A stretch of 64,000 bases of DNA, taken from Apricaphanius iberus (taxonomy: Eukaryota > Chordata > Actinopteri > Cyprinodontiformes > Aphaniidae). Within the stretch, counting starts at the first letter, position 1; each line of letters opens with the position of its first letter. The translations under genes and the position numbers were made by a program. The notes under the pieces are model-generated. The model saw only the letters and a program-made list of their open reading frames with translations, made no database searches and was not told the origin of the DNA. This document shows, piece by piece, positions 38,489 to 50,343 of this stretch. Where the stretch lies: NCBI GenBank assembly GCA_028564705.1, contig JAPXFQ010001705.1:496001-560000 (forward strand). Direction: 5' to 3'.

Positions 38489-38848
38489 CTTGTTTGTCAT
38501 AAATTAACTTAAATGCGTGTGGTGTACAGGCGCTGCCCTTTAATCCATTCAGGCGCCATATAGTCCTAAAATGTCAAGTTGCAATACAACCTACTCATAT
38601 TCTTAAAAAAAATATTCTAACAGGTCAAGCAGAATCATTGTACAAAGAGTTTGTTTATTCTGATCATTGTAACCTATTGATACTAAATTAATTGTCAAAC
38701 TTGCTAAAAAATCTGCCATCTACAAAGCAAGTCAGGAACAGAATAAATTATCTAGGAGTATTACTTGGAAAATTTTACAAGTTAATTACATCAGGTTTTT
38801 TAGGTAATCTGAAATGTTTGACTCTAAAAGAAGGAAAAATAAAAATTC

Positions 38849-40240
38849 TCAGGTCCTCCTCTTAAGGTCTGAGAGCTTGGGTGTCCTCATCAGTATCTTT
38901 GCTATTCTAAGTACTGTGCTTTTCTTGACTGAGATGTCGGAGGTTGTTCCAGAGATCTGCTGAAGCCATTCCTCTAGTTTGGGGGTTACTGGCCCAAGTG
39001 CTTCGATTACCACGGGTACTACTGTCACCTCAATCGTCCAAGCCTTCTCTAGCTCCTCTCTGAGCCCTTGGTATTTCTCAAGTTTCTCATGTTCCTTCTT
39101 GTTGATGTTCCCATCACTTGGTAACAGCTTTCCTCTTCTCTTTATCAACCACCACAATGTCCGGTTGGTTTGCCATTACCATCCTGTCCGTCTGAATCTG
39201 GAAGACCCACAGGATCTTTGCTCTGTCATTCTCCACCACTTTGGAGGTCTTTTTCCACTTTGACCTTGGGGTTTCCAGCCCATACTCCACACAGATGTTT
39301 TTGTACACGCCAACTACATGGTTATGCCGTTCCATGTATTCTTTCCCTGCCAGCATCTTAAAACCGTCTGTTTTGTGCTGGATTGTCTTGGGTGATTCTT
39401 TGCACAGCCTACACCTTGGATCTTGTCTTGAGTGGTAGATCTGGGCCTCTATTGATCTGGTGCTCAGAGCCTGCTCCTGTGCTGCCAGGATGACTGCCTC
39501 TGTGGTGTCCTGTAGGCCAGCCCTCTCTAGCCATTGGTAGGATTTCTTGAGATCAGCCACTTCAATTACAATATGTTCCAGTGGTACATCCCATATATGT
39601 TGTATGTCATCCGTTGAAGCATTGTCCTTGAGCTTGATGTCATTGCTGTAGATCTTGCTGGTGTGGATCAAGTCCTGTTCGCTCTTAGCATACAGCTTTT
39701 TGTCATCCATGTAGAGGGGGTGGCTGATAGTAGCCCCATTCCCGAGGCAGTGTTGATAGCCAGTCTTGTTAATCATCTGATTTAGGGGGTTCAGACCTAT
39801 GCATAACAGCAGTAGGGACAGAGCATCACCTTTGATGGACACTTGTGCAAGTGGCTTGCTATTGGCTTCAAGGGTGGTTCTCCACAACCTCATCGAGTTC
39901 TGTTGATGTAGTAAACCTCCATGCATTCAGTGATCCATGTGTGTGGCATCGATTCATAGACTTTATTTTATTCAATCCAGATAGTGGACAGGTTGGTATT
40001 TCGGGACTTGCAGTCTTGGGCACCTGTTCTGTCAACCAGGAGCTGGTGTTTAGCTCCCCTGGTATCTCTACTAATACCCTTATGTGCTTTGCTCATGCAT
40101 TAATACATATGCCTACTTATCTTAGCCACAATGATGACTGACATGAGATTCCATGTTGTGGAGAGAAAGGTTATTGGCCGATAGTTTGATGGGACTGCAC
40201 CTTTAGGATCAGAATGGTTCTTCCTTTGTTTAGTCATTTT
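38849..40240 (-). pseudogene. truncated non-LTR retrotransposon (R2/R4-like) pol
   Basis: The minus strand encodes parts of a reverse transcriptase and C-terminal region. From 40240 down there are degraded RT segments, then a frame (39926-39114) with ISHPLYMDDKKLYAKSEQD, where YMDD is the RT active site. An internal deletion follows, then KSYQWLERAGLQDTTEA and a CRLC...H zinc-knuckle whose last Cys is replaced by Phe; this motif precedes the restriction-like endonuclease in R2/R4-type elements. A shifted frame (39157-38849) gives the end, EKYQGLREELEKAW. Stops, a frameshift near 39114-39157 and the deletion make it non-functional. The clade assignment is from memory. Confidence 0.75.
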
Positions 40241-41521
40241 ACTATATAGGTAACTTAGTCAAATGTATTATACAAATGAATTTATTTCAAGGCTTTAGTC
40301 AAATACAAGACTCTAACCATTCTCCATCTACAAAGTCAATCAAAGAACCAAAGGGTCATTTTTGACCCAACATTTTTTTAACCCATACACCCAGAGGGTA
40401 ATTTCTGACCCATCGTTTTTTTTTAACTAGGCCAGAGTCCCTAATGTATCCAAAAATAATATAAAACATACTTTTAGGCATTCTGACAAGTTAATACAAA
40501 GTAGATTAATAAAAAAATACACAATTTTACCAACCGCTGGTTTGCTGAGGAGATTTTGCGAAGAGAGGTGCTTAAAAGGGAAGTCAGCGAAACTAGTGAA
40601 AAGAGAACTTTGCTTCATACAGAGGCTTGTTGCTATTCATTTCTCTGCTAATAAAAAATAATACAATATCAACAAATAATACCAAGAACTATGGTTAAGC
40701 AAGTTATCTTAACACTACAAATGTGCCAGAGACTTACATTAAACCATAAAGAATGTTGACGTTTGATGCTAGAAAACTTTGGATATCTTGTAGCATTTTT
40801 GCTTTTTGTTTGTAACAAACTGAATAGATCCAATAAACCTCAGCCAGCCTCTGCCACTGCTGAGCCCCTGTGATGTATGAAACACGATTAGAGGCATCTT
40901 TCACAGACACACTTCAAGCTGATTGACTTGGTTTTAAATCAGAAATACCTGGAGTTTTTATAGCAAGAGAAAGAAAGTAAGGACTTGCTGCAGAATATAT
41001 TGTGTTTTACACAATCAGCTAGAACTGCCCAGGATGGTGTTGCTATTATAAAGCACTTAAAACTGATGAACTGCTGGTCCAGGATTCTGCACTGCACCCC
41101 CCTTAGATCAATTCTGTTGGTGGTGCTGGGCGGACCACAATTCCCATCTAACAAATGAGCTTCAGAATTAAAGTATTACATTAAAAAGAAAGCAAGGCTC
41201 TGCCACAGTACATTTTGTTCTGGTTAAATAAGAGAAAAACGAAAAGAACCTTTTGATATGTTGAATTCAATTTCAGCTTTCATATTTTAAATAAATATTG
41301 TACTTCTCTGTGGCTGAAATGGAATACAACAAAAGGAACACAGTGAGCAAACAGTCAATCCTCTGGAGAGGTTCTCTGGCAGGAACTCAACACCGACTGC
41401 TGCATGTTCCCATCAGAAGTCACACATTCAAACTTCCTGCTTTTCTTCAGCTTTACCTGCAAACCCACACACAACATTTTTGAACTTGCACTGAAATCCC
41501 ATTTAGGAAATCCCAAAGATT
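40241..41521. other. no gene seen
   Basis: A+T-rich. Near 40345-40410 two imperfect copies of GGGTCATTTTTGACCCAAC-type palindromes occur. Nothing else recognised. Confidence 0.5.
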
Positions 41522-41974
41522 TTAAAGGGGGGGTATTATGCTTCTTCAAAACATACAGTACCATTCTGTAGCACACTCAAACGAAAAAGTTACCCTAAAT
41601 CATTCATAATATCCTGTATCCTGTATATACAAATCCACTTTAAAGAAATTTGCCTTCTCATCACTTCCGTGTTTGACACCTCTCTAAGCCCTCCTACCCT
41701 TATGAAACTCCCCCTGCAGAACTTCATACGGGCTATTATCACAGCATGTGCGTTGTGTCGGACTCAGATAGTTTACAGAAATTTTCTGTGTGTTGCATTT
41801 TAGTATTGAGGGATAAAAATCACCTTGGTGAACAATGGCAACACTGGAGATTGTCAGACGAAATGCAATTGATCCGATATCCGACCCTGAAAGTGGGTTT
41901 TTTAAAGAACCAGAACCTTTTGTAATATTTTAACCTCCTGGCACCCTTTTAGAAATATATGAAGCTATATAAAT

Positions 41975-42214
41975 TTAAACAAATATTAAGCTATGTTTCA
42001 CATTGCAACCATAAAAGCACAGGAATATATAGCTACGTTTGGAAGTCTGGGTTATTAATGTTAAGTCACATTTCTTACCTGCCTTTAGGGCCAGTATGTT
42101 TATTAATCCACTGTCAAAAAGGCTTTTGTTGAGAAAGCAGTCCTCTGTGAAGTGATTTGTGCAAAGATAACAGATCTTTTTTGGCCTAGGATTGTTTCCA
42201 AAAATGAAGTCCAA
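41975..42214 (-). pseudogene. THAP-like domain fragment
   Basis: A minus-strand frame with FIFGNNPRPKKICYLCTNHF then TEDCFLNKSLFDSGL. CxxC/H-F-containing sequence of this kind, followed by a hydrophobic LKAG ending, resembles the second half of THAP zinc-finger domains carried by Kolobok and P-type transposases. The start of the domain and any catalytic part are absent. Not a working gene. Confidence 0.45.
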
Positions 42215-42436
42215 ACTCTTAGCCTTACACTTAGCCTAAGCTAACTATAGCAGCTGCTACTTTACCAAAGTTGAGTGGGGAGAGGGAGGGTAGCAGGTGC
42301 AGCGGCTTGGCTGCTGAGTAAGCTACATCAGGTAGAAGGAGGAGTTAGGTGGAAAAGGAGGAGATAGGTGGGAGCAGGTGTTTCAGCACCTCCAATAATT
42401 ACCAGCAAGCCTCAAATAGTATTCAAACATAAGTGG

Positions 42437-43034
42437 TGTTGGCTCCTCGTTCCCATGCGACCGGCACTCGCTTCCGGAGAGTGTGGGGGCGCCAACATTT
42501 CCCCCGGCGGGAAGTTTTCCAAAATAAAATCAGAGCTGAGAGACAGAGAGTGAAATAATGCACAGACACAGAATTTCTGTTTCACACTCATACACATCTG
42601 CAGATGGAGAACAGTCAGAACTGAGTTGATCTGAACTGAACTGTCGTCTACAGGGGTGTACCATTTTTATTAAAGAAGAACAAAGCACGTAGTCACATGT
42701 CTATTCTCCTCCCCCTAGATTTTATTACACCAAACGTTTAGTCTCAAGGTTTCCTGAGTTATCGCTGTAACCATCCGGTCTGTTTATGACTGTCTACTCT
42801 CTACTCTGTTCCTTATCTCCGCATCCCACTTTTACAACGTGCAATAACCTTAGCCTAGAGTTTTACGACTTAAAAGCTTTCCCCCATAAACCATACTTGA
42901 CAAACATTTCTTTACTATCATGCAAGCTAATAAAAACAGACTTTTACTTTCTGAATACTAACTAAAGATTATATAAACATATTCAATACGAGACTGTTAT
43001 ATAAAGTAGCCCTAAAAAATATGAAATCACGACA
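42437..43034 (-). repeat. ERV 3' LTR (598 bp)
   Basis: Near-identical to the 5' LTR. AATAAA on the minus strand near 42666-42672 could end transcripts of the provirus and, since orientation is sense, of the host gene. Confidence 0.92.
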
Positions 43035-43058
43035 ATTCCCTCTTTCAATCTTTTTTCA
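43035..43058 (-). other. polypurine tract
   Basis: Purine-rich AAAAAAGATTGAAAGAGGG just upstream of the 3' LTR on the minus strand, the place where plus-strand DNA synthesis is primed in retroviruses. Confidence 0.7.
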
Positions 43059-44313
43059 AATAGATTGACCATTTCTCTGTACTTCTCCTTCAGGCTCCAA
43101 GTGAGGGATTAACAGATATTGACCTTGCATATTATTACCAACAGCTTTGTCAATGCATTTTATGAATAATGAACGTATACATGGAATACAACAACATCCA
43201 CATAACACCATAGTCGACACAAATACTGCTAATGAAACCATTATTGACATTGCCAGAGTTTTGGATTGAATTGCAATACGTGATGTTGACTGAACCCACT
43301 ACCTTATTTCCAGGCTTATCAATTTTGAAACAAGTAAAATTATTTGGAGCAACATTACTATCAAAGAAAGGTGGGGTAGCTCTGTTATCAGCTATAGGGA
43401 ATAATTTCTCCCAGTTACTACAATCTTTTACTGGATTTACACTAGACAGCAGGGAAACCAGACAAGTTGTGTTGAGCTCAACAGGTGCAGGGACCACCTT
43501 GAGAATAGGTCTGGCTCCCATTCACACAACACAATCCCGCCTCGCTTCTTGTCCTGCTTGTTCTACCATAAGCAACCAATTATTAGTGGAGCCTCCCACA
43601 CCTGTCATCATTTCAAAGTAATCGTCCACAGATGGTTCTTCTTTAATTATACTACCTCTTGCTGCTGAGGCCTGATTTTGACTTACCGAGGTGGAAGCAT
43701 TACGAGAATCTTGACAGATTATAATAGGAAATTGAACATCTTTTTCCCCCTTTATAAACCCAAATTATAAAGAGAGTACAACCTTGCCCATTCTCGAGAT
43801 ATTTTAAGGGAGGAGATCACTTTTAGTTAAATTAACAGTAAGAAGTAATTTATCTGCAACCTTATCCAATTTAACCAAAGGACGCATATGTCTTGCATAA
43901 GCTGTAGTAGTGTACCTTCTCCAGTCATATCCACGGGGATCAGCAATTAAAGTGGACCAACTAGTATCTTTTTGATCATTTGTTATGTACCACAAGGGGT
44001 AGGTTTTATATTTACTTGCTTGTTCTCCCTTATAAACTAATGTATTTAAGGGAATAGTAATCACTGCAGATCGTCCTTTTGGTATGCAAAATTGAGAAAA
44101 TCCACGATGTGCGGCGGAAGAGCCACACAGTGAATAGGGAGTTGATTTAGCCATTAAGTTTCTTCTCGGTCTAATTGAGTGAACTTCAACCTGTGTTTGA
44201 TTTGAAGAACTATTGTAGGGCCATTCACCACAACAGTAAAAGATAATATTGACCAATAACATTATGCAAATACCTGTGGTGCACAGCACCTTCTTATTTT
44301 CCCAAAGATGCAT
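43056..44313 (-). pseudogene. ERV env remnants
   Basis: Three broken frames. 44313-43804 (169 residues) starts MHLWENKKVL, has a hydrophobic segment at about 12-28 like a signal or leader, an Asn-glycosylation-type NSS, a basic RPRR that could be a protease cleavage site, and then surface-subunit-like sequence. 43521-43150 continues with Cys-containing surface sequence and then joins hydrophobic sequence. 43250-43056 in another frame ends with a membrane segment and CGCCCIPCIRSL, typical of a retroviral transmembrane tail. A deletion removes most of the transmembrane ectodomain, and frames are shifted, so no working envelope protein is encoded. Confidence 0.75.
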
Positions 44314-45241
44314 ACTTTCTGTTAGTGGTGTGATCCTATGTTTATTTTAACCAAGGAAGGGTGTCTGTTTTTCTTTATCTTTACCTTTAAGCAATTATTT
44401 TTTTTTTTTATTAATTTATTTTTTATCGTTTTAACCCAATTCAATATTCTTTTAGTACAAGGCAAACTCTAGCAATTGTCACAACCTAAAAAACATTGAC
44501 AGAAAACCATATCATCAAAAAAGATAATTGAAACCAAGATTTAGTGATCAAGTCAACCTAATTATGATTTAAACACCCCTTAAAATGTTTTAGCGTATTA
44601 ATAAAAACTTTTATAAAACCGTAAAAACTGAGTATTATGACAAAATCCTACAAATTTACTACTTAAAAAGTCTTTGACACCCTCTTAGGCAGTGTCTAAC
44701 AATCTGCACCTGTAGAATAAAAAATTGGTTAAACAACCTGTAAAAAAAACAGAAAAATGATTAATAAATGTTCAGTCTTTATTATTATATTTTTTAGTCT
44801 TTATTCTTGTTTATTCCTCCGTCACCAAGCGGCTGCAAGTGGTGAGACGATTCAGTAGAGTGGGCTCTTTATTTCTTCCAATTTTTTTTCAGATCGCCCT
44901 CAATGAAATGCCAGCTACTTCATTAACTGAACATTCCCCCAATAACACAAATACACAGACAGGCCCCGCCTCCTGGCTTCCTTCACCGATTGTGAAGTGG
45001 TCAAAACCTGCTGTGTAATGTGTTAGATGTTTTGCGATCTTTCTCTTCTGTATACTCCCTCTTCGAGAAAAGCAAGCCCAATTTGCTTATCTCGCCCAAT
45101 TTTGGCACATAAAGATCACACTGAATGATCACAGCAACCGGAACCAATCTTCTGGGTGGGCCAAGCCCTGCCTCCTGGCTTCGGCAGTCGATACTGCCTA
45201 GTCAGAACCGACACCACCCACTGCAGAGAGATTCCCCCAGG
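44314..45241 (-). other. ERV region between integrase and env
   Basis: No coding frame seen. A CCxxGCCTCCTGGCTTC motif occurs twice (about 44966 and 45165), and 44385-44460 is A+T-rich. Confidence 0.5.
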
Positions 45242-46150
45242 TCAGCAGAGAGCTGCTGCAGATGAGGGACAGGAGGGGGGGTCAGGGGCCGGAGCACACT
45301 GGGACCAGTGAAACCAAATAGAACCTTTCCCACGCAGCTGGACAGCGTGAGTCGTGCGAGCAGCAACCTGGAACGGGCCAGACCAGCGGGGCTCCTGCCA
45401 CTTTCTCTTATACACCTTCAGCCAAACTCGTCCAGCCTCGGAAGCAGACGCCGCAGGTCCCTGCACGTCACGGGGAGCCGGAAGGAAGGAGGAGACCAGG
45501 CCCTTCAGCTGCTGATGATCACCTCGAGGATCTGGATCAGGATGGGGCGAAACCTGTGGTTCTCTGCCAGCCCAAGGACCAGGAAAGATCCTGCCTGTAA
45601 ACATCTCATAAGGAGTAAGACCTTTCGTCCTACAGACAGATGATCTGATGGCCATCAGAGCAATAGAGAGAGCATCTAGCCAATTAAGCCCCGTCTGAGC
45701 TGAAATCTTTGCCAGCTTCAACTTTAAAGTAGAATTAGAACGCTCGACAACACCTTGCGATTGCGGATGATAAACAGTGCCGAACTTGTGGGTTATTCCC
45801 ATCTGTTCCTCAACCTGCCGGAGATGTTTTTTTTTAAAATGTGTGCCATTGTCAGACCTGACCTTAGTCGGAAAGCCATGGCACGGAATCCAGTGGTTAA
45901 TCAAAGATTTCACCACCGTTTGAGAAGTCTCCCGTCTAGCAGGAAAAGCAGAAAAGCAAGAGGTCAATGAATCAATAATCACTAACAGGTATCGGAAACC
46001 CCTAACAGGTGTCCCCATATCTGTATAATCGATCACGATCTCCTCGCCAGGCCTGCACAAGTCCTGGAAGGCTCCCATTTCTGGCTTGATAGTAGGCTTA
46101 GGATTAAATTGACCACACACCACACATTCACTCAAAAAACGCTTAACCAT
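45242..46150 (-). pseudogene. ERV integrase (N-terminus lost)
   Basis: 302-residue frame in the same phase as pro. It has the CVVC half of the HHCC zinc site, then the core with D41 (IVIDYTD), D100 (VRSDNGTHF) and E136 (VVERSNSTLK): a DD35E catalytic triad with 35 residues between the last two. The C-terminal part is Pro/Arg-rich with WSGPFQV. Two in-frame stops (46196-46198 and one about 20 codons before D41's zinc motif) separate it from the upstream frame, one probably a TGG-to-TGA change. The catalytic core looks whole, but the protein would not be made as part of a full Pol. Confidence 0.85.
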
Positions 46151-46195
46151 ATGTGGCAGGAAAGGATGTCACCAAAAACAAAGATTACGCTTCAT

Positions 46196-47452
46196 CTAAG
46201 TGTAGGACACATGTGCCATTCTGTATTTACCAGTACCTTGTTTTTCTACAGGAAGAATAGGGGTGTTACATGGAGAATCCGATGGTTTTAAAACTCTTAC
46301 TTCAAGTAACCCTGCAATAGTGTCTGCAATACCTTCTTCAGCCTGAGGTTTATGTGGATACTGCGGACGCCAAATTGGATCAGAATGTTTCATCTCAAAT
46401 GTGATGGGTGTTGTATGCACTAGACCAACATCAGTGGGACCATCTGACCACAAAGAGTCAGGCACGACCTTTAATGCCTCCACTGCATCAGGATGATCTG
46501 TTTTTTCTCTGCCATGATTTCTAGAAAGCTGCAAATGTTCCAAAAAAGTAGTGTCTGAGAGCTGCGTGTCTATTTTGTACATCTGAGAAGAAGGAGAAAA
46601 AGAGACCGAAGGTACCTGGGTAGGAATCCAGTCCTTTAATGCAACTCCCCTTTTAACCATTCCCCCCAAATCTTTAGCTTGATGTTTTGGATTCAACAAC
46701 AGTGATATGTGAGGAAGCTCTTCAGCTTCCATCATATACCATTTATGCTGCTCTGAAGTCAGATCAGCAAACAGTGCAACACCCTCCTTCCCCACAAAGC
46801 ATGGACCCGAAGCCACAGACCAAGTTTGTCCTTCAAATTCTGTTTCAAATTTTTCCTGATACAAAGTAGGATCGCCCCTCTCATATAGGAGGGTTACATG
46901 TAATGGGTCAGGCGGTGGAACAAAAGGCTGGAGTTCAAGCAGCCACGGCTTCCAGCATCTCAGAAATTCAGCCGCAGAAGATTCACCTGCAGACATCGTA
47001 GTCAATCTGGCCCAGAAAATATCAGCCACTTGTGAAGTGTCATCTTTCAGCAAAAATTGACCACTCATGGTGTCACAGCAATGTGTATGTCCATTCGGAA
47101 AAGTCACCATAAGTCCATCAGGGGTACACAGGATAGTAGCACCCAGTTTGATAAGCAGATCTCTGCCTAACAAGTTGACAGGAGTGTTTTGAGCAATGAC
47201 AAAAGGATGTGATAGTCTTTGACCTCCCACCGCAACAGGCAATGGTTGAGTGACAGGGAGAATCATCGGAGCCCCAGAGATGCCCATCACAGACACTGTG
47301 TTCCCAGAAAAATTGACGTCTGGTAAAACTCTGTCCAGCGTGCTGAAAGTAGCACCAGTGTCCACCAAGAATGGCAATGAATGTCCATATATGTCCATTG
47401 TGAGCATTGGATCCCCCTTAGTCCTGCTCACCAAGTTACTCTGCGGGCATTG
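46196..47452 (-). pseudogene. ERV protease and start of reverse transcriptase
   Basis: In frame with gag after its TGA. The aspartic protease active site is FLVDTGATFSTLD near the N-terminus, followed by a region with ISGAPMILPV. After a long spacer, the very start of reverse transcriptase appears (VLKPSDSPCNTPILPV). The frame then stops at 46198-46196. The polymerase active-site region, connection and RNase H are absent from the window, removed by a deletion at about 46196-46215. The protease may be intact; the polymerase is not. Confidence 0.85.
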
Positions 47453-48499
47453 TCAAAACTGAGGCCCCCCCTGTCCTCCTTGATAGTAGGGAGGAACCAT
47501 ATGCTGATTCGGAGCAAAATGTGAAGGTGGCTGACCGGGAGGAATAGCGCCCCCTCGTGGATGTGGACAGTCCCTCACCCAGTGCTCAATTGAGCCACAC
47601 CTCCGACAACCGTCAGCACCTGGCTGCCCTCTTCCCAGGCCTCCATTACCACCAAACCTGGCCCTTCCACGTGACCGTCCCCGAGAGTGCCATGTCTGAT
47701 AAGGAGCAGCAAATGGCTGATTCGGTGCGGCTGCAGCATACATTACAGGAAAGGAAGGCAACACTGTAGCTGATCCAACAGTCGGCGCTGTTCTAGCCAC
47801 CATCCGATTCACTTTTATTGACTGATATAAGTCACTCAATTTATTCTGAGCCTCTTTTAATTGGAGCTTCAGCAAAGCAGTCTCCATTTTCTCATCCTCC
47901 TCAGCAGAATCTTGAGCTTCTTGTAAATAATGTGTTATGTGTCTCTCCGATGGTTTGTGAATTCCTGAACCATCTGAAGCTCCCACTACAGGAAGCATTA
48001 AATCAGGGCCCCCATGAGTTCTGGTATTCTGATAAACCCCCTCGCCCTGGTCAACTCTCAACGTCTGTACGTCGTTAACCTGTCCAACTGTTGCACATTC
48101 ATCACTTTTAGTGGGGCTGGTACTCCCCCGAAGGTCAGCAGTCTGCCCTCGCACCAAAGATGTTAATCTGTCCTGATCCTTAAGGACCTCATCCATCTGT
48201 TGTTGAACTTTATTTAACCTGTATTCGTGCTGCTCTATTTTCTCCATTAATCTACTATTGTATGCCAAAAACAATTTATCAGTCTCCTGTTCTGTTTTTC
48301 TTTTAACAAAGTTTAACAACTGTCTCTTCTCATCTCCACGAGCCCACCTGGGCGGCATCTTGGCCTGGAACTGCTTCTTACATTTTGTACTGGTCCCACT
48401 AACCAAAACAGAATATAGCCTTGTAATGCCTATTAACAATTGGGCACCTAACGTGCGCCACTCCTGTGGAGCAGGAAGCAATTTATATTCGGCTGCCAT
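47453..48499 (-). CDS. ERV gag (348 residues, probably shortened)
   Basis: Starts MAAEYKLLPAPQEW and ends at TGA. Residues about 80-115 and 200-230 are charged and helix-prone (coiled-coil-like), residues 270-295 are Arg/Gly-rich, and C298-C301-H306-C311 form one CCHC zinc knuckle typical of nucleocapsid. I do not recognise a full matrix or capsid domain, and the length is short for a retroviral gag, so an internal loss is possible. The TGA is followed directly by the pro frame without a shift, implying translational readthrough to make Gag-Pol. The context is TGA then C. Confidence 0.8.
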   Translation of the reverse strand: MAAEYKLLPAPQEWRTLGAQLLIGITRLYSVLVSGTSTKCKKQFQAKMPPRWARGDEKRQLLNFVKRKTEQETDKLFLAYNSRLMEKIEQHEYRLNKVQQQMDEVLKDQDRLTSLVRGQTADLRGSTSPTKSDECATVGQVNDVQTLRVDQGEGVYQNTRTHGGPDLMLPVVGASDGSGIHKPSERHITHYLQEAQDSAEEDEKMETALLKLQLKEAQNKLSDLYQSIKVNRMVARTAPTVGSATVLPSFPVMYAAAAPNQPFAAPYQTWHSRGRSRGRARFGGNGGLGRGQPGADGCRRCGSIEHWVRDCPHPRGGAIPPGQPPSHFAPNQHMVPPYYQGGQGGPQF

Positions 48500-50323
48500 T
48501 GAAAGTTTAAAACAAAATCCAAAAATGGATTAAAATTGAAGTAGGCAATTTGTAATAACTCTGTAAATTATTTGTTTTAATTGAAAAACTATCAATTAGT
48601 AGGCCAAATTTATCCCAATATTAATGCAGTTAATAGTAAAGACAGGCAGTATTTTATTTAACCTATTTATTTTTATTCTTTATAGTGAAGTGGTTTATGT
48701 ATTATTTTAATCATATAACATTAACCTTAATAATGATTTATTCAAAAGCCGAAACGAAGGAAATCTAAATAGGTTTATAACGAACTTTTTATTTTCTCAT
48801 TAATTTATTTATATACTGAGATATCAGCTGTTTTGTCTAAAACACAAAGAATTTTAATGAAGTCCGGCCGGCGGCAAAACCCGCGACGGACACTTCCACG
48901 AATCACACAAAGAAATAGAATTCTCCCAATATAAAAGCAGTCTCATTTATTATTAAAACAAACCGAAAAAATATCTGTAAAACTAGCTTTGTAACACAAT
49001 CGTAGATCGTTTTTACAAAAAAGAAGTCGACCGAAGTTAGCGGACCCAGTCAAACACAATAGAACTTCCGGGTCACCACGCGGAACGGAAAAAAAAAAAC
49101 AACCGGGACAAAGACAGCTAATTCTTCACTACAATGTTAAACCGAACAAACTGTACTCATGAGTAAACCAACCAAAGACAAAAAACAAAATGCCTCCAGC
49201 AGAACCACACTTCGTCTCCAAAAAACTCTAATAGCTGTTTAACCGTGTCAAACAAATACCGGTCGGAAGCTAGGCTACCAGAGTGTAGCTGTAAGCATGA
49301 GCACCCCAGCTCAATCTGAACAAAACGGTGCCGCTTCTTTACAATAAAGTTATTTTATATATATATTTTAAAGAGTTTACTACCAGTTATCCATAACAAT
49401 AGTCGGATATATGTGTTAAACAATGCTTTAGACGTGTTTACGTAAGTGTACAAGGTTGAACGCCTTTATTCCAGGCGAGACTCACACACACTGTATGTTA
49501 GCTGTAATCTACATATGGTGGTACTTTAACTTAACCGAAAATGATAGTTCCCATTATTCCTCTACAATGCCAAGCTTCTACGCAATCTGCACAAACAGAA
49601 AACGAGGGCATCGACTAGGCGTTTAAAATTCGCAGAGGAATTATGGTTTTAGATTCAGTCAGTTAGTTCCCCTAAATGAGGAGTTTATATGAGGCCGGTG
49701 TGCAAAAAGCTACCTAGTAGCTTTCTTCCCTAGCCTCCACTCCGTCCAAGCACACCCACAATCACACCAAAAACAAGTACAGTAATTTTACAACATTTAT
49801 CAAACACTAACCTCAAACCGGGCCGACCAAGAACTGGACCCTAAAGCCTCACTTCCACCTTTTGCGATGCTCAAAGTCGCGCATTTTGGAAGAAAACGCA
49901 GCCTCTCCAAAGTAATCCGTTAGCAGTCAGAGGGCTCCCGGGCCCTGCCTGCAGCTAAATTCGATTGCCAGCCAAGGAGGTCCCAAACCAGCGTCCTGGT
50001 TGGGCCGGACGGCCACCCCGAGCCCGATCCGCACTTTGGTCGGCCCTTAACCAAAAAAACAACACATTAACATTAAACGGAGAACGGTTAGATCAATCAA
50101 TACCTATTAATTTGGTGTTAGCGCTGTTCCAGATTGATACAAAACCACCCGGGTGCTGATTTAGCAAGGATCAATCCAGTCGCTCTCCGATTCTCTGTTG
50201 AACTCCAAGGAAAAAAACACAAAATTACTGCAATGTCACAAACACACGCATCAACCAGTTATACCACACTTTACTCACACTCAATCTCTCCCAGCTCCGA
50301 AACAACCTAAGACCGAATTACGG
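48500..50323 (-). other. ERV leader region, 1.8 kb without a gene
   Basis: Between the primer site and the gag ATG there is no long minus-strand frame. This leader is long for a retrovirus. It may hold packaging signals, a decayed 5' gag part or an unrelated insertion; I cannot tell. Confidence 0.5.
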
Positions 50324-50341
50324 AGCACGCATCCTCCACCA
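50324..50341 (-). other. putative primer binding site
   Basis: Two bases after the 5' LTR the minus strand reads TGGTGGAGGATGCGTGCT. Position and the initial TGG fit a tRNA primer site, but I cannot match it to a tRNA I know. Confidence 0.5.
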
Positions 50342-50343
50342 TG

